A stretch of 64,000 nucleotides of DNA, from the NCBI RefSeq assembly GCF_001866135.1, contig NZ_MODW01000002.1, positions 434,001 through 498,000 on the forward strand, written 5' to 3'. Shown one piece after another: positions 35,812-45,108 of this stretch. Both the position numbers and the translations under genes were made by a program. The DNA comes from Microbacterium sp. LCT-H2. GTDB lineage: Bacteria; Actinomycetota; Actinomycetes; Actinomycetales; Microbacteriaceae. Under the pieces are notes generated by a model. That model did not search any database and was not told the DNA's origin. It saw only the letters and a list, made by a program, of their open reading frames with translations. Each line of letters begins with the position of its first letter. The stretch's first letter is position 1.

Positions 35812-37356
35812 ATGACTATCCCCCGCAGCGAACCGACGATCATCAGCGCGTCGTCGGCGGCCGTCGACGACGACGGGCGCCAGCGATCCTACGAAGTGCG
35901 CACCTTCGGCTGCCAGATGAACGTCCACGACTCCGAGCGTCTGTCCGGATCCCTGGAGAGCGCCGGCTACATCCGCGCTGAGGCCGGAGCCGAAGCCGAC
36001 GTGGTGATCATCAACACCTGCGCCGTCCGAGACAACGCCGCCGGGAAGCTGTACGGCACCCTCGGGCACCTGGCCGCCGTCAAGCGCCGCAAGGCCGGGA
36101 TGCAGATCGCCGTCGGCGGCTGCCTAGCGCAGATGGACAAGCAGGCCGTGCTTGACAAGGCTCCCTGGGTCGACGTGGTCTTCGGCACGCACAACATGGG
36201 GTCCTTGCCCGGTCTCCTGGAGCGCGCGCGCCACAACGGCGATGCCGAGCTCGAGATCCTCGAGTCCCTCGAGGTGTTCCCGTCGACCCTCCCCACCAAG
36301 CGCGACTCCGCGCACAGCGGCTGGGTGTCGATCTCCGTCGGCTGCAACAACACCTGCACCTTCTGCATCGTCCCGAGCCTCCGGGGCAAGGAGAAGGACC
36401 GTCGGCCGGGAGACATCCTCAACGAGATCCGCCTGCTGGTGGAAGACGGCGCCATCGAGGTGACGCTCCTCGGGCAGAACGTGAACTCGTACGGGGTGGA
36501 GTTCGGCGACCGTCAGGCGTTCGGCAAGCTCCTCCGTGCCGCCGGCGAGATCGAGGGCCTCGAGCGCATCCGCTTCACGAGCCCGCATCCCGCCGCCTTC
36601 ACGGACGACGTGATCGACGCGATGGCGGAGACGCCCGCCGTCATGCCGCAGCTCCACATGCCGCTGCAGTCGGGGAGCGACCGGATCCTCAAGGCGATGC
36701 GCCGTTCCTACCGCAGCGAGCGCTTCCTGGGCATCCTCGACCGCGTCCGCGAGCGCATCCCGCATGCGGCCATCACGACCGACATCATCGTCGGCTTCCC
36801 CGGCGAGACCGAGGAGGATTTCGAGGAGACGATGCGCGTCGTCGAGCTGTCGCGCTTCTCCGGCGCCTTCACCTTCCAGTACTCGATCCGTGAAGGGACC
36901 CCGGCGGCGACCATGCCCGACCAGGTGCCCAAGGAGGTCGTGCAGGCGCGCTACGACCGGCTGATCGCGCTCCAGGAGCGCATCTCGCTCGAGGAGAACC
37001 AGAAGCAGGTCGGCCGTGAGGTCGAGGTTCTCGTGTCCACGGGCGAAGGCAAGAAGGACACGGAGACGCGTCGCCTCACCGGGCGGGCGCAGGACAACCG
37101 GCTCGTGCACTTCGAGGTCACTCCCGGGTCGGAGCTGCCGCGGCCGGGTGACGTCGTCACGGTGACGGTGACGCACGCCGCGCCGTTCCACCTCCTCGCC
37201 GACGACCCGACGGGTGCCCCGCTCCGCATCCGCCGGACGCGCGGTGGCGACGCCTGGGATCGGGGACAGGCCGAGTCGTGCGCCGTGCCGGCACCGAGCG
37301 ACGGCGCTCCGCGCGCTGTCTCCCTCGGCCTGCCGACCCTCCGCGTCGGAGTGTGA
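35812..37356 (+). CDS. miaB: tRNA-2-methylthio-N6-dimethylallyladenosine synthase
   Basis: This radical-SAM methylthiotransferase modifies A37 of tRNAs reading UNN codons after MiaA. The N-terminal cluster cysteines are Cys34, Cys70 and Cys104; the radical-SAM CxxxCxxC is Cys178, Cys182 and Cys185. A TRAM domain covers about 385-455. An extra basic tail of about 60 residues (to 514) follows. A -10-like TACAAT (35797-35802) lies 9 nt before the ATG, giving a near-leaderless mRNA. miaA overlaps the stop. Confidence 0.96.
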   Translation: MTIPRSEPTIISASSAAVDDDGRQRSYEVRTFGCQMNVHDSERLSGSLESAGYIRAEAGAEADVVIINTCAVRDNAAGKLYGTLGHLAAVKRRKAGMQIAVGGCLAQMDKQAVLDKAPWVDVVFGTHNMGSLPGLLERARHNGDAELEILESLEVFPSTLPTKRDSAHSGWVSISVGCNNTCTFCIVPSLRGKEKDRRPGDILNEIRLLVEDGAIEVTLLGQNVNSYGVEFGDRQAFGKLLRAAGEIEGLERIRFTSPHPAAFTDDVIDAMAETPAVMPQLHMPLQSGSDRILKAMRRSYRSERFLGILDRVRERIPHAAITTDIIVGFPGETEEDFEETMRVVELSRFSGAFTFQYSIREGTPAATMPDQVPKEVVQARYDRLIALQERISLEENQKQVGREVEVLVSTGEGKKDTETRRLTGRAQDNRLVHFEVTPGSELPRPGDVVTVTVTHAAPFHLLADDPTGAPLRIRRTRGGDAWDRGQAESCAVPAPSDGAPRAVSLGLPTLRVGV

Positions 37357-38264
37357 CCGCGCCTCGGCTCTGGGCCGTCGTCGGCGCGACCGGCACGGGG
37401 AAGAGCGATCTGGCGCTCGATCTCGCCGGGGAGCTCCGGCGGAGCGGCAACCCGGCGGAGATCGTCAACGCCGATGCCATGCAGCTCTACCGCGGCATGG
37501 ACATCGGCACCGCGAAGCTGTCGGTCGCCGAACGTCGCGGCATTCCGCACCACCTCTTCGACGCGCGAGAGGTGACGCAGGACGCCGCCGTGGCCTGGTA
37601 TCAGCCTCTTGCACGAAAGGCTGTGCAGCGGATCCACGCGGCAGGCGGCGACGCGATCCTCGTCGGCGGATCAGGACTCTACGTCTCGAGCGTCGTCTAC
37701 GAGTTTCACTTTCCGCCTCGGGACCCCGCCATCCGCGCGCGTCTGGAGGAGGAACTGGATCGTGATGGTGTCGAGTCGCTGCTCCAGCGGCTGCGTGTGC
37801 GCGATCCGGAGGCCGCGGCGCGCGTGGACCCGCGCAACGGGCGACGCGTGGTCCGGGCCCTCGAAGTCGTCGAGCAGGGGAGTGCGACGCACGGAGCGGC
37901 ACTGCCAGAGAGACCCACACTCTGGTATCCGCACACGCGTCTGATCGGGCTGCACGTGGATCGGGGCGAGCTCGTCGCCCGCCTCGATGCGCGCGTGCGT
38001 CGGATGTGGGAGCACGGCCTGGTGGCCGAGGTCGCCGGGCTGCGGGACCGCGGTCTGGAGCGGGGGACGACAGCCCCGCGGGCGATCGGATACGCGCAGG
38101 CGCTCGCACAGCTGGACGGACGCTCCACCGCCGAGGAGGCGATCGCCGAGACGCAGGCGCTCACGCGGCGCTACGCACGTCGGCAGGTGTCGTGGTTCAA
38201 GCGCTACCCGGAGCTGGAGTGGGTGACGCCACCCGTGGCCGTCGCCGACCTGTTGCGGGACTGA
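37353..38264 (+). CDS. miaA: tRNA dimethylallyltransferase
   Basis: This adds the dimethylallyl group to A37 of tRNA, making the substrate of MiaB. The P-loop GATGTGKS lies at residues 11-18, and the substrate motifs [17 protein letters not shown] and VGGSGLYV are present. It has 303 residues. The start is GTG 37353, within the miaB stop (GTGA); it gives the family N-terminus [12 protein letters not shown]. The longer upstream reading lies inside miaB and was rejected. Confidence 0.95.
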   Translation: MTAPRLWAVVGATGTGKSDLALDLAGELRRSGNPAEIVNADAMQLYRGMDIGTAKLSVAERRGIPHHLFDAREVTQDAAVAWYQPLARKAVQRIHAAGGDAILVGGSGLYVSSVVYEFHFPPRDPAIRARLEEELDRDGVESLLQRLRVRDPEAAARVDPRNGRRVVRALEVVEQGSATHGAALPERPTLWYPHTRLIGLHVDRGELVARLDARVRRMWEHGLVAEVAGLRDRGLERGTTAPRAIGYAQALAQLDGRSTAEEAIAETQALTRRYARRQVSWFKRYPELEWVTPPVAVADLLRD

Positions 38265-38298
38265 CCGCGATGTCGGTGGCCCGTGCGAGCATGCGCGT

Positions 38299-38847
38299 AT
38301 GGCCACTCACTACTTCACCGCGTCCAGCCTGGACGGCTTCATCGCCACTGCCGAGCATTCCCTGGACTGGCTGCTGAGCCAGGACATCGACATGGAGGGC
38401 CCGATGGCGTACCCCGCCTTCGAGAAGAGCATCGGTGCGCTCGTGATGGGGGCATCCACGTTCGAGTGGGTCATGCGCCACGAGGAGGGCCGCTGGACGT
38501 ACACGCAGCCTACGTGGGTGCTGTCGCATCGTGATCTCACGGTGCCGGAGGGGGCCGATGTCCGGGTGACGAGTGCCGACATCCGCGACGTGCACGCGGC
38601 GATGCTCGACGCCGCGGGTGGCAAGGATCTCTGGGTGGTCGGTGGGGGAGACCTCGCCGGGCAGTTCGCCGACGCGGGGCTGCTGGACGAGGTCTGGGTG
38701 CAGTACGCACCGGTGACCCTCGGCAGCGGGGCCCCGCTGTTGCCGCGGCGACTCGATCTGGAACTGATCGAGGTGGCCCGCAACCGCAGCTTCCTCTGCG
38801 GGCGCTATCGCGTCGCAGGAGCCGCTGCTGGGCCTTCGGCTCCCTAG
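38299..38847 (+). CDS. dihydrofolate reductase-like protein (RibD C-terminal family)
   Basis: This 182-residue protein belongs to the DHFR/RibD-C fold group with YwjB-like members, not the true folate enzyme encoded by dfrA. The N-terminal FTASSLDGFIATAEHSLDWL and the VVGGGDLAGQFADAGLLDEV nucleotide-binding segment are typical. Its substrate is unknown. It lies between miaA (34 nt upstream) and dapF (9 nt downstream) but dapF has its own promoter-like element. Confidence 0.88.
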   Translation: MATHYFTASSLDGFIATAEHSLDWLLSQDIDMEGPMAYPAFEKSIGALVMGASTFEWVMRHEEGRWTYTQPTWVLSHRDLTVPEGADVRVTSADIRDVHAAMLDAAGGKDLWVVGGGDLAGQFADAGLLDEVWVQYAPVTLGSGAPLLPRRLDLELIEVARNRSFLCGRYRVAGAAAGPSAP

Positions 38848-38856
38848 ACTGGTCGC

Positions 38857-39729
38857 ATGGTCGCATTCACCAAGGGGCACGGTACCGGCAACGATTTCAT
38901 CATCATCGCCGACCCCGATGGCGGGCTGGAGCTGACCGCGGAGCAGGTCGCGGTGCTTTGCGATCGGCATTTCGGGATCGGCGCCGACGGGGTGCTGCGC
39001 GTCGTGCGATCCTCCGCTATCCCGGAGGGTGCAGCGGCCCTGGCAGAAGAGCCGGATGCCGAATGGTTCATGGACTACCGCAACGCGGACGGTTCCGTGG
39101 CCGAGATGTGCGGCAACGGGATCCGCGTCTTCGCCCACTACCTCGTCCGCTCCGGTCTCGCGGCGATCGAGCCCGGCAGCACGCTTCCGATCGGCACCCG
39201 AGCGGGGATCCGTGACGTCACGCGCAGCGTGAGCGGCTATCAGGTCGACCTCGGCGCGTGGAAGCTGTCGGGAGACGACCCGCTGGTGCGCGCGGACGGG
39301 CTGACCGTCACCCGTCCGGGCCTGGGGATCGACGTCGGGAATCCGCACGTCGTGGTGGCGCTCGCGTCCGACGCGGAGCTCGGCCTCCTCGAACTCACCC
39401 GCACGCCCGAGCTGGAGCCGGCTCCGCCCGCGGGAGCCAACGTCGAGTTCGTGGTGCCCGGTGAGCCCCTCGTGCGCGACGGCATCGGGCACGTGCGGAT
39501 GCGTGTGTTCGAGCGCGGGGTCGGAGAGACGCTGAGCTGCGGAACGGGCGTCGCCGCCACGGCTCTCGCTGTGCGCTACTGGGCCGGCGCTCAAGCCCCG
39601 GACAACTGGCAGGTCGAGGTTCCGGGCGGCACACTGGGCGTCCGCATGTTCCCCGCCGAAGACGGGGAGCACGTCGCGCTGTCCGGGCCGGCGCAGCTCG
39701 TCTATCAGGGCGAAGTCGATCTCGCCTGA
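38857..39729 (+). CDS. dapF: diaminopimelate epimerase
   Basis: This converts LL- to meso-diaminopimelate for lysine and peptidoglycan. The two catalytic cysteines are Cys85 in MCGNGIRV and Cys228 in LSCGTGVAA. The 290 residues match the family. A -10-like TAGACT (38845-38850) ends 6 nt before the ATG, so the message is probably leaderless. It converges on the methyltransferase gene. Confidence 0.97.
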   Translation: MVAFTKGHGTGNDFIIIADPDGGLELTAEQVAVLCDRHFGIGADGVLRVVRSSAIPEGAAALAEEPDAEWFMDYRNADGSVAEMCGNGIRVFAHYLVRSGLAAIEPGSTLPIGTRAGIRDVTRSVSGYQVDLGAWKLSGDDPLVRADGLTVTRPGLGIDVGNPHVVVALASDAELGLLELTRTPELEPAPPAGANVEFVVPGEPLVRDGIGHVRMRVFERGVGETLSCGTGVAATALAVRYWAGAQAPDNWQVEVPGGTLGVRMFPAEDGEHVALSGPAQLVYQGEVDLA

Positions 39730-39750
39730 GGCCGCCGAGCGGCGGACCTC

Positions 39751-40392
39751 TCAGACGACGTCGATCGGCTCCGTGGGGGTCGTTCCGTGCTTTCGCACCT
39801 TGAGGATGCGGTAGCCCTTGCCGGTCGCCGTCCGGAAGACGCTGAAGCCGGGCTGGAAGGTCGCCGCGATCCAGCGCTGCAGGGAGTCGGCGCCGAGGTT
39901 CCGCTGCACGACGAGCCACGCATCGCTGCGCTCGTCGAGCCTCGGGATCCACTTCTCCAGCAGACCGTGCAGCTCGTTCTTCCCGACCCTGATCGGAGGG
40001 TTGGACCGGATCGTGCGAAACGTGACATCGGCGGGAACATCCTCGGGCAGTGCCGCGTTGACATTGGTGAGGCCGAGGGCGGCGGCGTTGCGACGCACGA
40101 GGTCCAGAGCCCGCTCATTCACATCGACCGCCCAGACGGTCGCGTGCGGTGCGGCCAACGCCATCGACAGGGAGATGGGCCCCCACCCGCTGCCGAGGTC
40201 GAGAAGATGACCTCCGGGAGGAACGGGAGGCATGTTGGCGAGAAGCACTGCGGTGCCGGCGTCGAGTCGATCAGGGCTGAAGACACCACCCGCGGTGGTC
40301 ACTTCGAGCTCACGTCCTGCCAGGGATACGCGGATCTTGCGCAGGTTCTCGGGGCTAGCCGGGGCCGCAGTGAAGTAGTGGTCGGACCCCAT
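39751..40392 (-). CDS. class I SAM methyltransferase, RsmC-like
   Basis: This 213-residue enzyme carries the SAM site LDLGSGWGPISLSMA near residues 65-79 and the N6/N2-methylation motif SNPPIRVG, as in the C-terminal domain (MTS) of the 16S rRNA methyltransferases RsmC/RlmG. The N-terminal half of RsmC is absent, which is common in Gram-positives (YbxB type). A -10-like TACGCT (+ strand 40399-40404) ends 6 nt before the ATG. The rRNA target is inferred from family. Confidence 0.88.
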   Translation of the reverse strand: MGSDHYFTAAPASPENLRKIRVSLAGRELEVTTAGGVFSPDRLDAGTAVLLANMPPVPPGGHLLDLGSGWGPISLSMALAAPHATVWAVDVNERALDLVRRNAAALGLTNVNAALPEDVPADVTFRTIRSNPPIRVGKNELHGLLEKWIPRLDERSDAWLVVQRNLGADSLQRWIAATFQPGFSVFRTATGKGYRILKVRKHGTTPTEPIDVV

Positions 40393-40458
40393 ACGGTGAG
40401 CGTACCGGACGGCGCGGGCTAAGGTTAAGGCTCGCGAGGAAACCAGAGACAGGAACGG

Positions 40459-41970
40459 ATGACGGAGACGAAGACACCCTCCACCGACGACCAGACGGTC
40501 GACCGCGTGCTGGCGAACGCAGAGAAGCGCTCGGAGGTGCGGACGTTCGGTGCCGCGCAGGCGCTCCAGGACGAAGCCACCGCCGCACACTCGACGGCAG
40601 ACGGCGACCAGTGGGACCTCGAGGATCGGCACGCGCTGCGGCGTGTGGGCGGTCTGTCGACGGAGCTCGAAGACGTCACCGAGGTCGAGTACCGTCAGCT
40701 GCGCCTCGAGAACGTCGTGCTTGTCGGCGTGTACCCGCAAGGGGCCCAGGAGGACGCGGAGAACTCCTTGCGCGAGCTCGCCGCCCTCGCGGAAACGGCC
40801 GGCGCCGTCGTGCTCGACGGCGTCCTGCAGCGCCGTCCGCACCCGGACGCCGCGACCTATCTCGGACGCGGCAAAGCGCAGGAGCTGAAGGACATCGTCG
40901 CGGCCGTAGGGGCTGACACCGTCATCGCCGACACCGAGCTGGCCCCCAGCCAGCGACGCGCGCTCGAAGACGTCGTGAAGGTGAAGGTCATCGACCGGAC
41001 CACCGTGATCCTCGACATCTTCAGCCAGCACGCCAAGAGCCGGGAGGGCAAGGCCCAGGTCGAGCTCGCGCAGCTCGAGTATCTATTGCCGCGCCTGCGC
41101 GGTTGGGGCGAGTCGATGAGCCGACAGGCCGGTGGACAGGTCGGCGCCGGTGGCGCGGGCATGGGCTCGCGCGGTCCCGGTGAGACCAAGATCGAGCTCG
41201 ACCGCCGACGCATCCGGACGAAGATGGCCCTCCTGCGCAAGCAGATCCGCGACTTCGCGCCCGCACGCGAGGCGAAGCGGGCCGAACGCAAGCGGAACAC
41301 CATCCCCTCCGTCGCGATCGCCGGGTACACGAACGCCGGGAAGTCGAGTCTTCTCAACGCTCTGACGAGCGCGGGCGTGCTCGTGGAGAATGCGCTGTTC
41401 GCGACCCTCGATGCGACCGTCCGTCGGTCCGAGACCGAAGACGGCCGCGTGTACACGCTGACCGACACGGTCGGGTTCGTGCGCAACCTGCCGCATCAGC
41501 TCGTCGAAGCCTTCCGCTCCACGCTGGAGGAGGTCGGCGACGCCGACGTCGTGCTGCACGTGGTCGACGGGTCGCACCCCGACCCGGCGGGCCAGCTGCA
41601 GACGGTGCGGGACGTGATGGGCGACGTCGGCGTGCGCGACATGCCCGAGATCGTCGTCTTCAACAAGGCCGACCTCATTCCGGAGGACGAGCGGCTGGTG
41701 CTGCGCGGCCTGGAGCCCCGGGCACACTTCGTGTCGTCGCGTTCCGGAGAGGGCATCGTCGAACTCCGCGCGGCGATCGAAGAGGCTCTGCCGAAGCCGG
41801 CCGTGGAACTCCACGCCGTGATCCCGTACGACCGCGGCGACCTCGTCGCGGCGATCCACGAGACCGGCATGCTGTTGTCGGTCGAGCATCAGGAGGCGGG
41901 TACCGCCGTCCATGCGCACGTGTCCGAGCGCCTCGCCGCCGAGCTCGCGGCCTTCGTCGTCAGCGACTGA
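40459..41970 (+). CDS. hflX: ribosome-associated GTPase HflX
   Basis: This GTPase splits stalled or hibernating 70S ribosomes. It has 503 residues with an N-terminal HflX domain (about 75-265, including PHPDAATYLGRGKAQEL), a coiled glycine-rich linker (GGQVGAGGAGMGSRGPGETK) and a G domain with GYTNAGKSSLLNAL near 292-305, DTVGFV and NKAD. The start ATG at 40459 follows a GAGGAAACCAGAGACAGGAAC leader with a modest ribosome site. The position after dapF is the mycobacterial order. Confidence 0.96.
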   Translation: MTETKTPSTDDQTVDRVLANAEKRSEVRTFGAAQALQDEATAAHSTADGDQWDLEDRHALRRVGGLSTELEDVTEVEYRQLRLENVVLVGVYPQGAQEDAENSLRELAALAETAGAVVLDGVLQRRPHPDAATYLGRGKAQELKDIVAAVGADTVIADTELAPSQRRALEDVVKVKVIDRTTVILDIFSQHAKSREGKAQVELAQLEYLLPRLRGWGESMSRQAGGQVGAGGAGMGSRGPGETKIELDRRRIRTKMALLRKQIRDFAPAREAKRAERKRNTIPSVAIAGYTNAGKSSLLNALTSAGVLVENALFATLDATVRRSETEDGRVYTLTDTVGFVRNLPHQLVEAFRSTLEEVGDADVVLHVVDGSHPDPAGQLQTVRDVMGDVGVRDMPEIVVFNKADLIPEDERLVLRGLEPRAHFVSSRSGEGIVELRAAIEEALPKPAVELHAVIPYDRGDLVAAIHETGMLLSVEHQEAGTAVHAHVSERLAAELAAFVVSD

Positions 41971-41980
41971 CGGCGAAGGC

Positions 41981-42643
41981 TCAGCGAGCGAGGAAGCGTG
42001 CCTCGACGGTCGCCGTGAGGACGATGTCCTGCGGCTCGTACTCCATGGCCGGCGCGGTGTCGGCCGCGAAGGCGACCACCCCGCGTGACTTCCCCAGCGG
42101 AGCTCCGGGCGATGGCGCCGCGGAGAGCAGGCCCATGTCGGCGATCTCCAGGGGCGTCACCTCGGCGAGGCCGAGAGCGGTGGCGTAAGCCTCCGCTCTC
42201 GTCACCGCGACGCCGACCGCCTGTGCGGCGACCTCCCGTTCCACGCGGACGCGGGTCTCGAGGGTGAGGTGCCAATCGACCCCGCCGATCTCGACACCGT
42301 CCCACGCGGAGATGTCGGAGATCCAGAGGGAGAGCTCGGAGGCCTCCGCGAAGGTCGCGGTCAGGTCGATGCTCGCGTAGTACACCGCGGCGAGCCGCTT
42401 GCCATCGGCGTTCCAGGGGCGCTCGGCGCGCACGGAGAGCCGCGTGCTGCTCCAGTCGAGGGCGGAGCCCGCGTCCACGCGTCCCACGATGCTGCTGCGG
42501 ACCGGCTCAGCCAGGCGCATGACGTGATCGACGACGGTCGCGCGCTCCGGACCCTCGGCGCGCACCGAGACGCGGATGGTCGCCCGTTCGGGCGCCAGGC
42601 GGGCTTCGTGTTCGCCGCGGACGGTGACTGTCACATCGCTCAT
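41981..42643 (-). CDS. SIMPL (DUF541) domain protein
   Basis: This 220-residue protein matches the SIMPL/DUF541 family: VTVRGEHEARLAPERATIRVSV at the N-terminus and a repeated beta-alpha-beta core, with VRVEREVAAQAVGVAVTRAEAYATALGL near 130-158. No signal peptide is seen, although many homologues are exported. Its function is unknown. A -10-like TAGAGT (+ strand 42650-42655) ends 6 nt before the ATG. It converges on hflX. Confidence 0.82.
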   Translation of the reverse strand: MSDVTVTVRGEHEARLAPERATIRVSVRAEGPERATVVDHVMRLAEPVRSSIVGRVDAGSALDWSSTRLSVRAERPWNADGKRLAAVYYASIDLTATFAEASELSLWISDISAWDGVEIGGVDWHLTLETRVRVEREVAAQAVGVAVTRAEAYATALGLAEVTPLEIADMGLLSAAPSPGAPLGKSRGVVAFAADTAPAMEYEPQDIVLTATVEARFLAR

Positions 42644-42783
42644 GGGGCGACTCTACGCGACGGGCACGGCCGCCGGGAATGGCGGCGGAGGCGCAGACGT
42701 TGTAGTCTGTGATGCTCGGGCGCTCGTCGTCCGAGGCTGACAATTCCACAGCGTGACAGCGGCTCCTTCGAGAGAAGGACCAC

Positions 42784-43153
42784 GGGGCTGATCGGTTTCG
42801 ACAGCGCCTGTGAATCCACGAGAAGCGGGCCGAGGATGCAGAGTTATCTCGTAAACGCTCTCTGCAAAACAATAGTTGCCGAAACCAAGCGCAACGACTT
42901 CGCCCTCGCTGCCTAAGCGAGCCCGATAGTCCGTCAGACCGTAGGTGATTCCGATACGGATCCTGGCGTCATCTAGGAATCTTGCTGCGTGACGGCGTCT
43001 GGACGTCACGTGGGACTCCTCCCAGGCTGGGCTCGTCGACTTAGGTGTCTGTGACAAAGGTCGGAGCCGAGCAGAACGCTTCCACAGACTGCGCCCGGAG
43101 AAGGCGTGGAGACTCAGCGTTGGACGGGGGTTCGATTCCCCCCAGCTCCACCA
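42784..43153 (+). ncRNA. ssrA: transfer-messenger RNA (tmRNA)
   Basis: The 5' end GGGGCTGATCGGTTTCGACAG and the 3' end with T-arm GGTTCGATTCC and acceptor CAGCTCCACCA form the alanyl-tRNA-like domain; GGGGCTG pairs with CAGCTCC. The tag reading frame at 42878-42916 encodes AETKRNDFALAA then TAA. Pseudoknot-like pairs follow the tag. A -10-like TAGTCT at 42703-42708 is a candidate promoter. The strand is +, and the CCA is encoded. Confidence 0.97.
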
Positions 43154-43173
43154 GGTCGCTGTCACACAGAATG

Positions 43174-43214
43174 AGGCCCGCCCCCCTGGTGATCACCAGG
43201 GAGGCGGGCCTTTT
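43174..43214 (+). terminator. ssrA terminator
   Basis: A long GC hairpin, AGGCCCGCC at 43174-43182 pairing with the GGCGGGCCT ending at 43211, plus an inner CCTGGT/ACCAGG stem, ends in TTTT. The 150 nt after it hold no visible gene. Confidence 0.85.
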
Positions 43215-43364
43215 CGCGTCGTGGGAACAGGAGGCCGAGACCCCCGCAGCGTGGGTGCTCGGCCGGCGGGGGGACCTCGCCACGAACGTGACCATCGCGC
43301 TGAGCTACGTCGGCGACGACGGGCGGACGTACGATAGGCTCCGCGGCGCGGCGACCGTGATCGT

Positions 43365-43709
43365 TTACGCGGTCACCCAGCGGACGCCGTCGGCGTCGGG
43401 GGCGAAGCGGCGTCCGCCGTCCGTCTCCAGCTCCTCCATGAGCGGGATGATGACGCTCCACAGCGCCCAGTGCTCCGGAGTTCCTTCGCCGCCTTGCGCC
43501 TTCCCTTCCCACCGGGCGGCCGCCGGAAGGGGAACGCGGAAGCCGAACCGGGTCCCCGTCGAGTCGGTGACCTCTGCGCTCAGCGACCCTGCTCCGGCTG
43601 CGAGCTCCGTCAACGTGAACTCCCGGGGGACGATGAGCGTTCCGCGCGCGCGATCCCAGGCCTGACGGACAGCCGTCAGGAACGGCCCCGCGATGATGTC
43701 GGTCGTCAT
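43365..43709 (-). CDS. hypothetical protein
   Basis: This 114-residue protein is not recognised. It has no membrane helix or signal peptide; it is mixed alpha/beta by composition, with aromatic-rich WEGKAQGGEGTPEHWALW in the middle. A good ribosome site (GGAAGGAG) 7 nt before the ATG supports translation. It is divergent from the DUF7882-like gene and may belong to the same lineage-specific set. Confidence 0.6.
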   Translation of the reverse strand: MTTDIIAGPFLTAVRQAWDRARGTLIVPREFTLTELAAGAGSLSAEVTDSTGTRFGFRVPLPAAARWEGKAQGGEGTPEHWALWSVIIPLMEELETDGGRRFAPDADGVRWVTA

Positions 43710-43903
43710 CAGAAGTCTCCTTCCCCGATCGGCGGGACAGCGCCCACCCGTTCGACTCCCTCACTGCGATGATCGCAGGCGCGAGCGCCGGGTGTCTGTC
43801 CCCTCTTCGGGGGACGCGAACGGACACCAGGAGGGCGCTGGTTCAGGAATGCACGCGGTGGGCAGCCCTGGTGGCCGAGGCAGGCGAGGCCTAGCATTCG
43901 GTC

Positions 43904-44218
43904 ATGGGGTTCATCATGTACGACAGCACGAGCCAGCTCCACATCGAGGACCGCGCGCTCGCGCACCTCAAGGTCGTGATCGCGACGAAGCTGCGACGCA
44001 ACGAGAGCTTCACGGTGTCGTGGACCCACCCCGAAGGCGACGCATACGGACGCTCCACCATCTGGCTCCACCCGTCGATCCCGCTGCGCTTCACCTTCGA
44101 AGGGCGGGAGCCGCCGAAGCTCAATCCGAAGTGGATCGACGACCTCATGCAGTCGGCGAACTCGACCGGAGGCATCACGCTCGTCGACGAGATCGTCCAG
44201 AGTTCGACGACGGAGTGA
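43904..44218 (+). CDS. DUF7882-like small protein, paralogue A
   Basis: This 104-residue protein is unknown in function. It aligns by eye over its length with the product at 46972-47313: shared IEDRAL-H near residues 15-21, KLRR at 30-33, GRSTIWLH versus GRTTVWIH, and NPKWIDDL versus NRAWIEAL. I recall such proteins being labelled DUF7882 and sometimes misnamed ATP-dependent DNA ligase; no ligase motif is present. A -10-like TAGCAT (43892-43897) ends 6 nt before the ATG, so it is probably leaderless. A terminator follows. Confidence 0.75.
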   Translation: MGFIMYDSTSQLHIEDRALAHLKVVIATKLRRNESFTVSWTHPEGDAYGRSTIWLHPSIPLRFTFEGREPPKLNPKWIDDLMQSANSTGGITLVDEIVQSSTTE

Positions 44219-44223
44219 CAGTG

Positions 44224-44257
44224 CAGGAGCCCCACCTCGTGCGAGGCGGGGCTCCTG
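44224..44257. terminator. bidirectional terminator
   Basis: A 10-bp stem (CAGGAGCCCC at 44224-44233 with GGGGCTCCTG at 44248-44257) encloses a CCTCG/CGAGG stem. It lies between the converging paralogue A and the small acidic protein gene. Confidence 0.75.
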
Positions 44258-44274
44258 TCATCGGGACAGCGGGC

Positions 44275-44451
44275 TCAGTGCGAGCGGTCGGGGTCCTCGG
44301 CGAGCACGTCGTCGCCGTCGTCATCCGATCCGTCCGTGGGCGGAACGGTGCGCGGCTCGCCCTTGTTGTCCTCGGCGCCGAGGTTGTCGTTCTCCTCGGG
44401 GCCGGGGGAGGGCTCAGTGCTGATGTCGTTGCGGTCGCTGTCGTTACCCAT
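44275..44451 (-). CDS. small acidic hypothetical protein
   Basis: This 58-residue reading frame is very hydrophilic and acidic, rich in Asp, Glu, Asn and Pro (for example TDGSDDDGDDVLAEDPD near the C-terminus). It begins MGNDSDRND. A ribosome site (GGAAAGGAAC) stands before the ATG, and a terminator is placed at its 3' end, so it is probably real. No family is recognised. It follows the lipoprotein gene on the same strand, 90 nt downstream. Confidence 0.6.
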   Translation of the reverse strand: MGNDSDRNDISTEPSPGPEENDNLGAEDNKGEPRTVPPTDGSDDDGDDVLAEDPDRSH

Positions 44452-44541
44452 GGGCGTTCCTTTCCTCGGATGCCTCCAGCCTCGTCGATCCGCGGCCGCG
44501 GGCCCAGCCGCTTGACAGCGCCGGCGGGATGGTGTGTGCCG

Positions 44542-45093
44542 TCAACTCTGTCCTTCGATGAGGAGGAGTCCCTGCTTCGTGTCGGCGACCTTCACCCAGC
44601 CATCGCCGAAGAGGTAGGTCATGCCGTACCCGTCTTCGTCCGTGCTCATGGCGAACTGCGGGTCTTCGGTGACGTACACGCCCTGCGCGTCTTCCTCGCT
44701 CCGCCAGCCCTCCTCCACGAGGCCAGCTTGTGCGCGCTCCGCATCCTCGGTGGACACGAGGGACCAGCCGTACATCTGACCATGGTCCGAGGGAACGCCG
44801 AAGTCGGCCCAGAAGCAGAGGAGTCCCTGGGTCAGCTCGACGCCCCCGACGCGGAACTCGCGTGGCTCGGCGGTCCACCCCGCGTCGGTGAGGGCCGCGA
44901 CGGTGCCTTCGGAGATCATGGACTCGCACGTCAGCTCGTCGCCGCCCGGCGCCGTGCTCGCGCCGGCGTCTGCCGTGGGCATCACGGAGCCCTGCGACGG
45001 CGACGGACCAGGCGCGCCTCCACCGGTGCATGCGGTGAGGATCGAACCCGCGAGCACGAGACCGGTCAGGATCGCGAATCGTCGGGTGGTCAT
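44542..45093 (-). CDS. hypothetical lipoprotein
   Basis: This 183-residue protein has a lipoprotein signal: a basic start MTTRRF, a hydrophobic helix and the lipobox LTAC with Cys at residue 22, then a Gly/Pro/Ser/Thr-rich linker. The globular part (about 55-180) includes two cysteines (in LTCES and LLCFW) that could pair. No family is recognised. It starts 15 nt after hisN on the same strand, so the two probably share a transcript. Confidence 0.75.
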   Translation of the reverse strand: MTTRRFAILTGLVLAGSILTACTGGGAPGPSPSQGSVMPTADAGASTAPGGDELTCESMISEGTVAALTDAGWTAEPREFRVGGVELTQGLLCFWADFGVPSDHGQMYGWSLVSTEDAERAQAGLVEEGWRSEEDAQGVYVTEDPQFAMSTDEDGYGMTYLFGDGWVKVADTKQGLLLIEGQS

Positions 45094-45108
45094 CGTGGCC
45101 TCGGAGAG

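Noticed and set aside
42653..43295. Two minus-strand ORFs (42653-43165 and 43041-43295) crossing the tmRNA
   Set aside because: They are antisense readings of ssrA, of a type often misannotated as proteins (for example a stretch ending WGESNPRP-like). The RNA structure, CCA end and tag frame explain the sequence.
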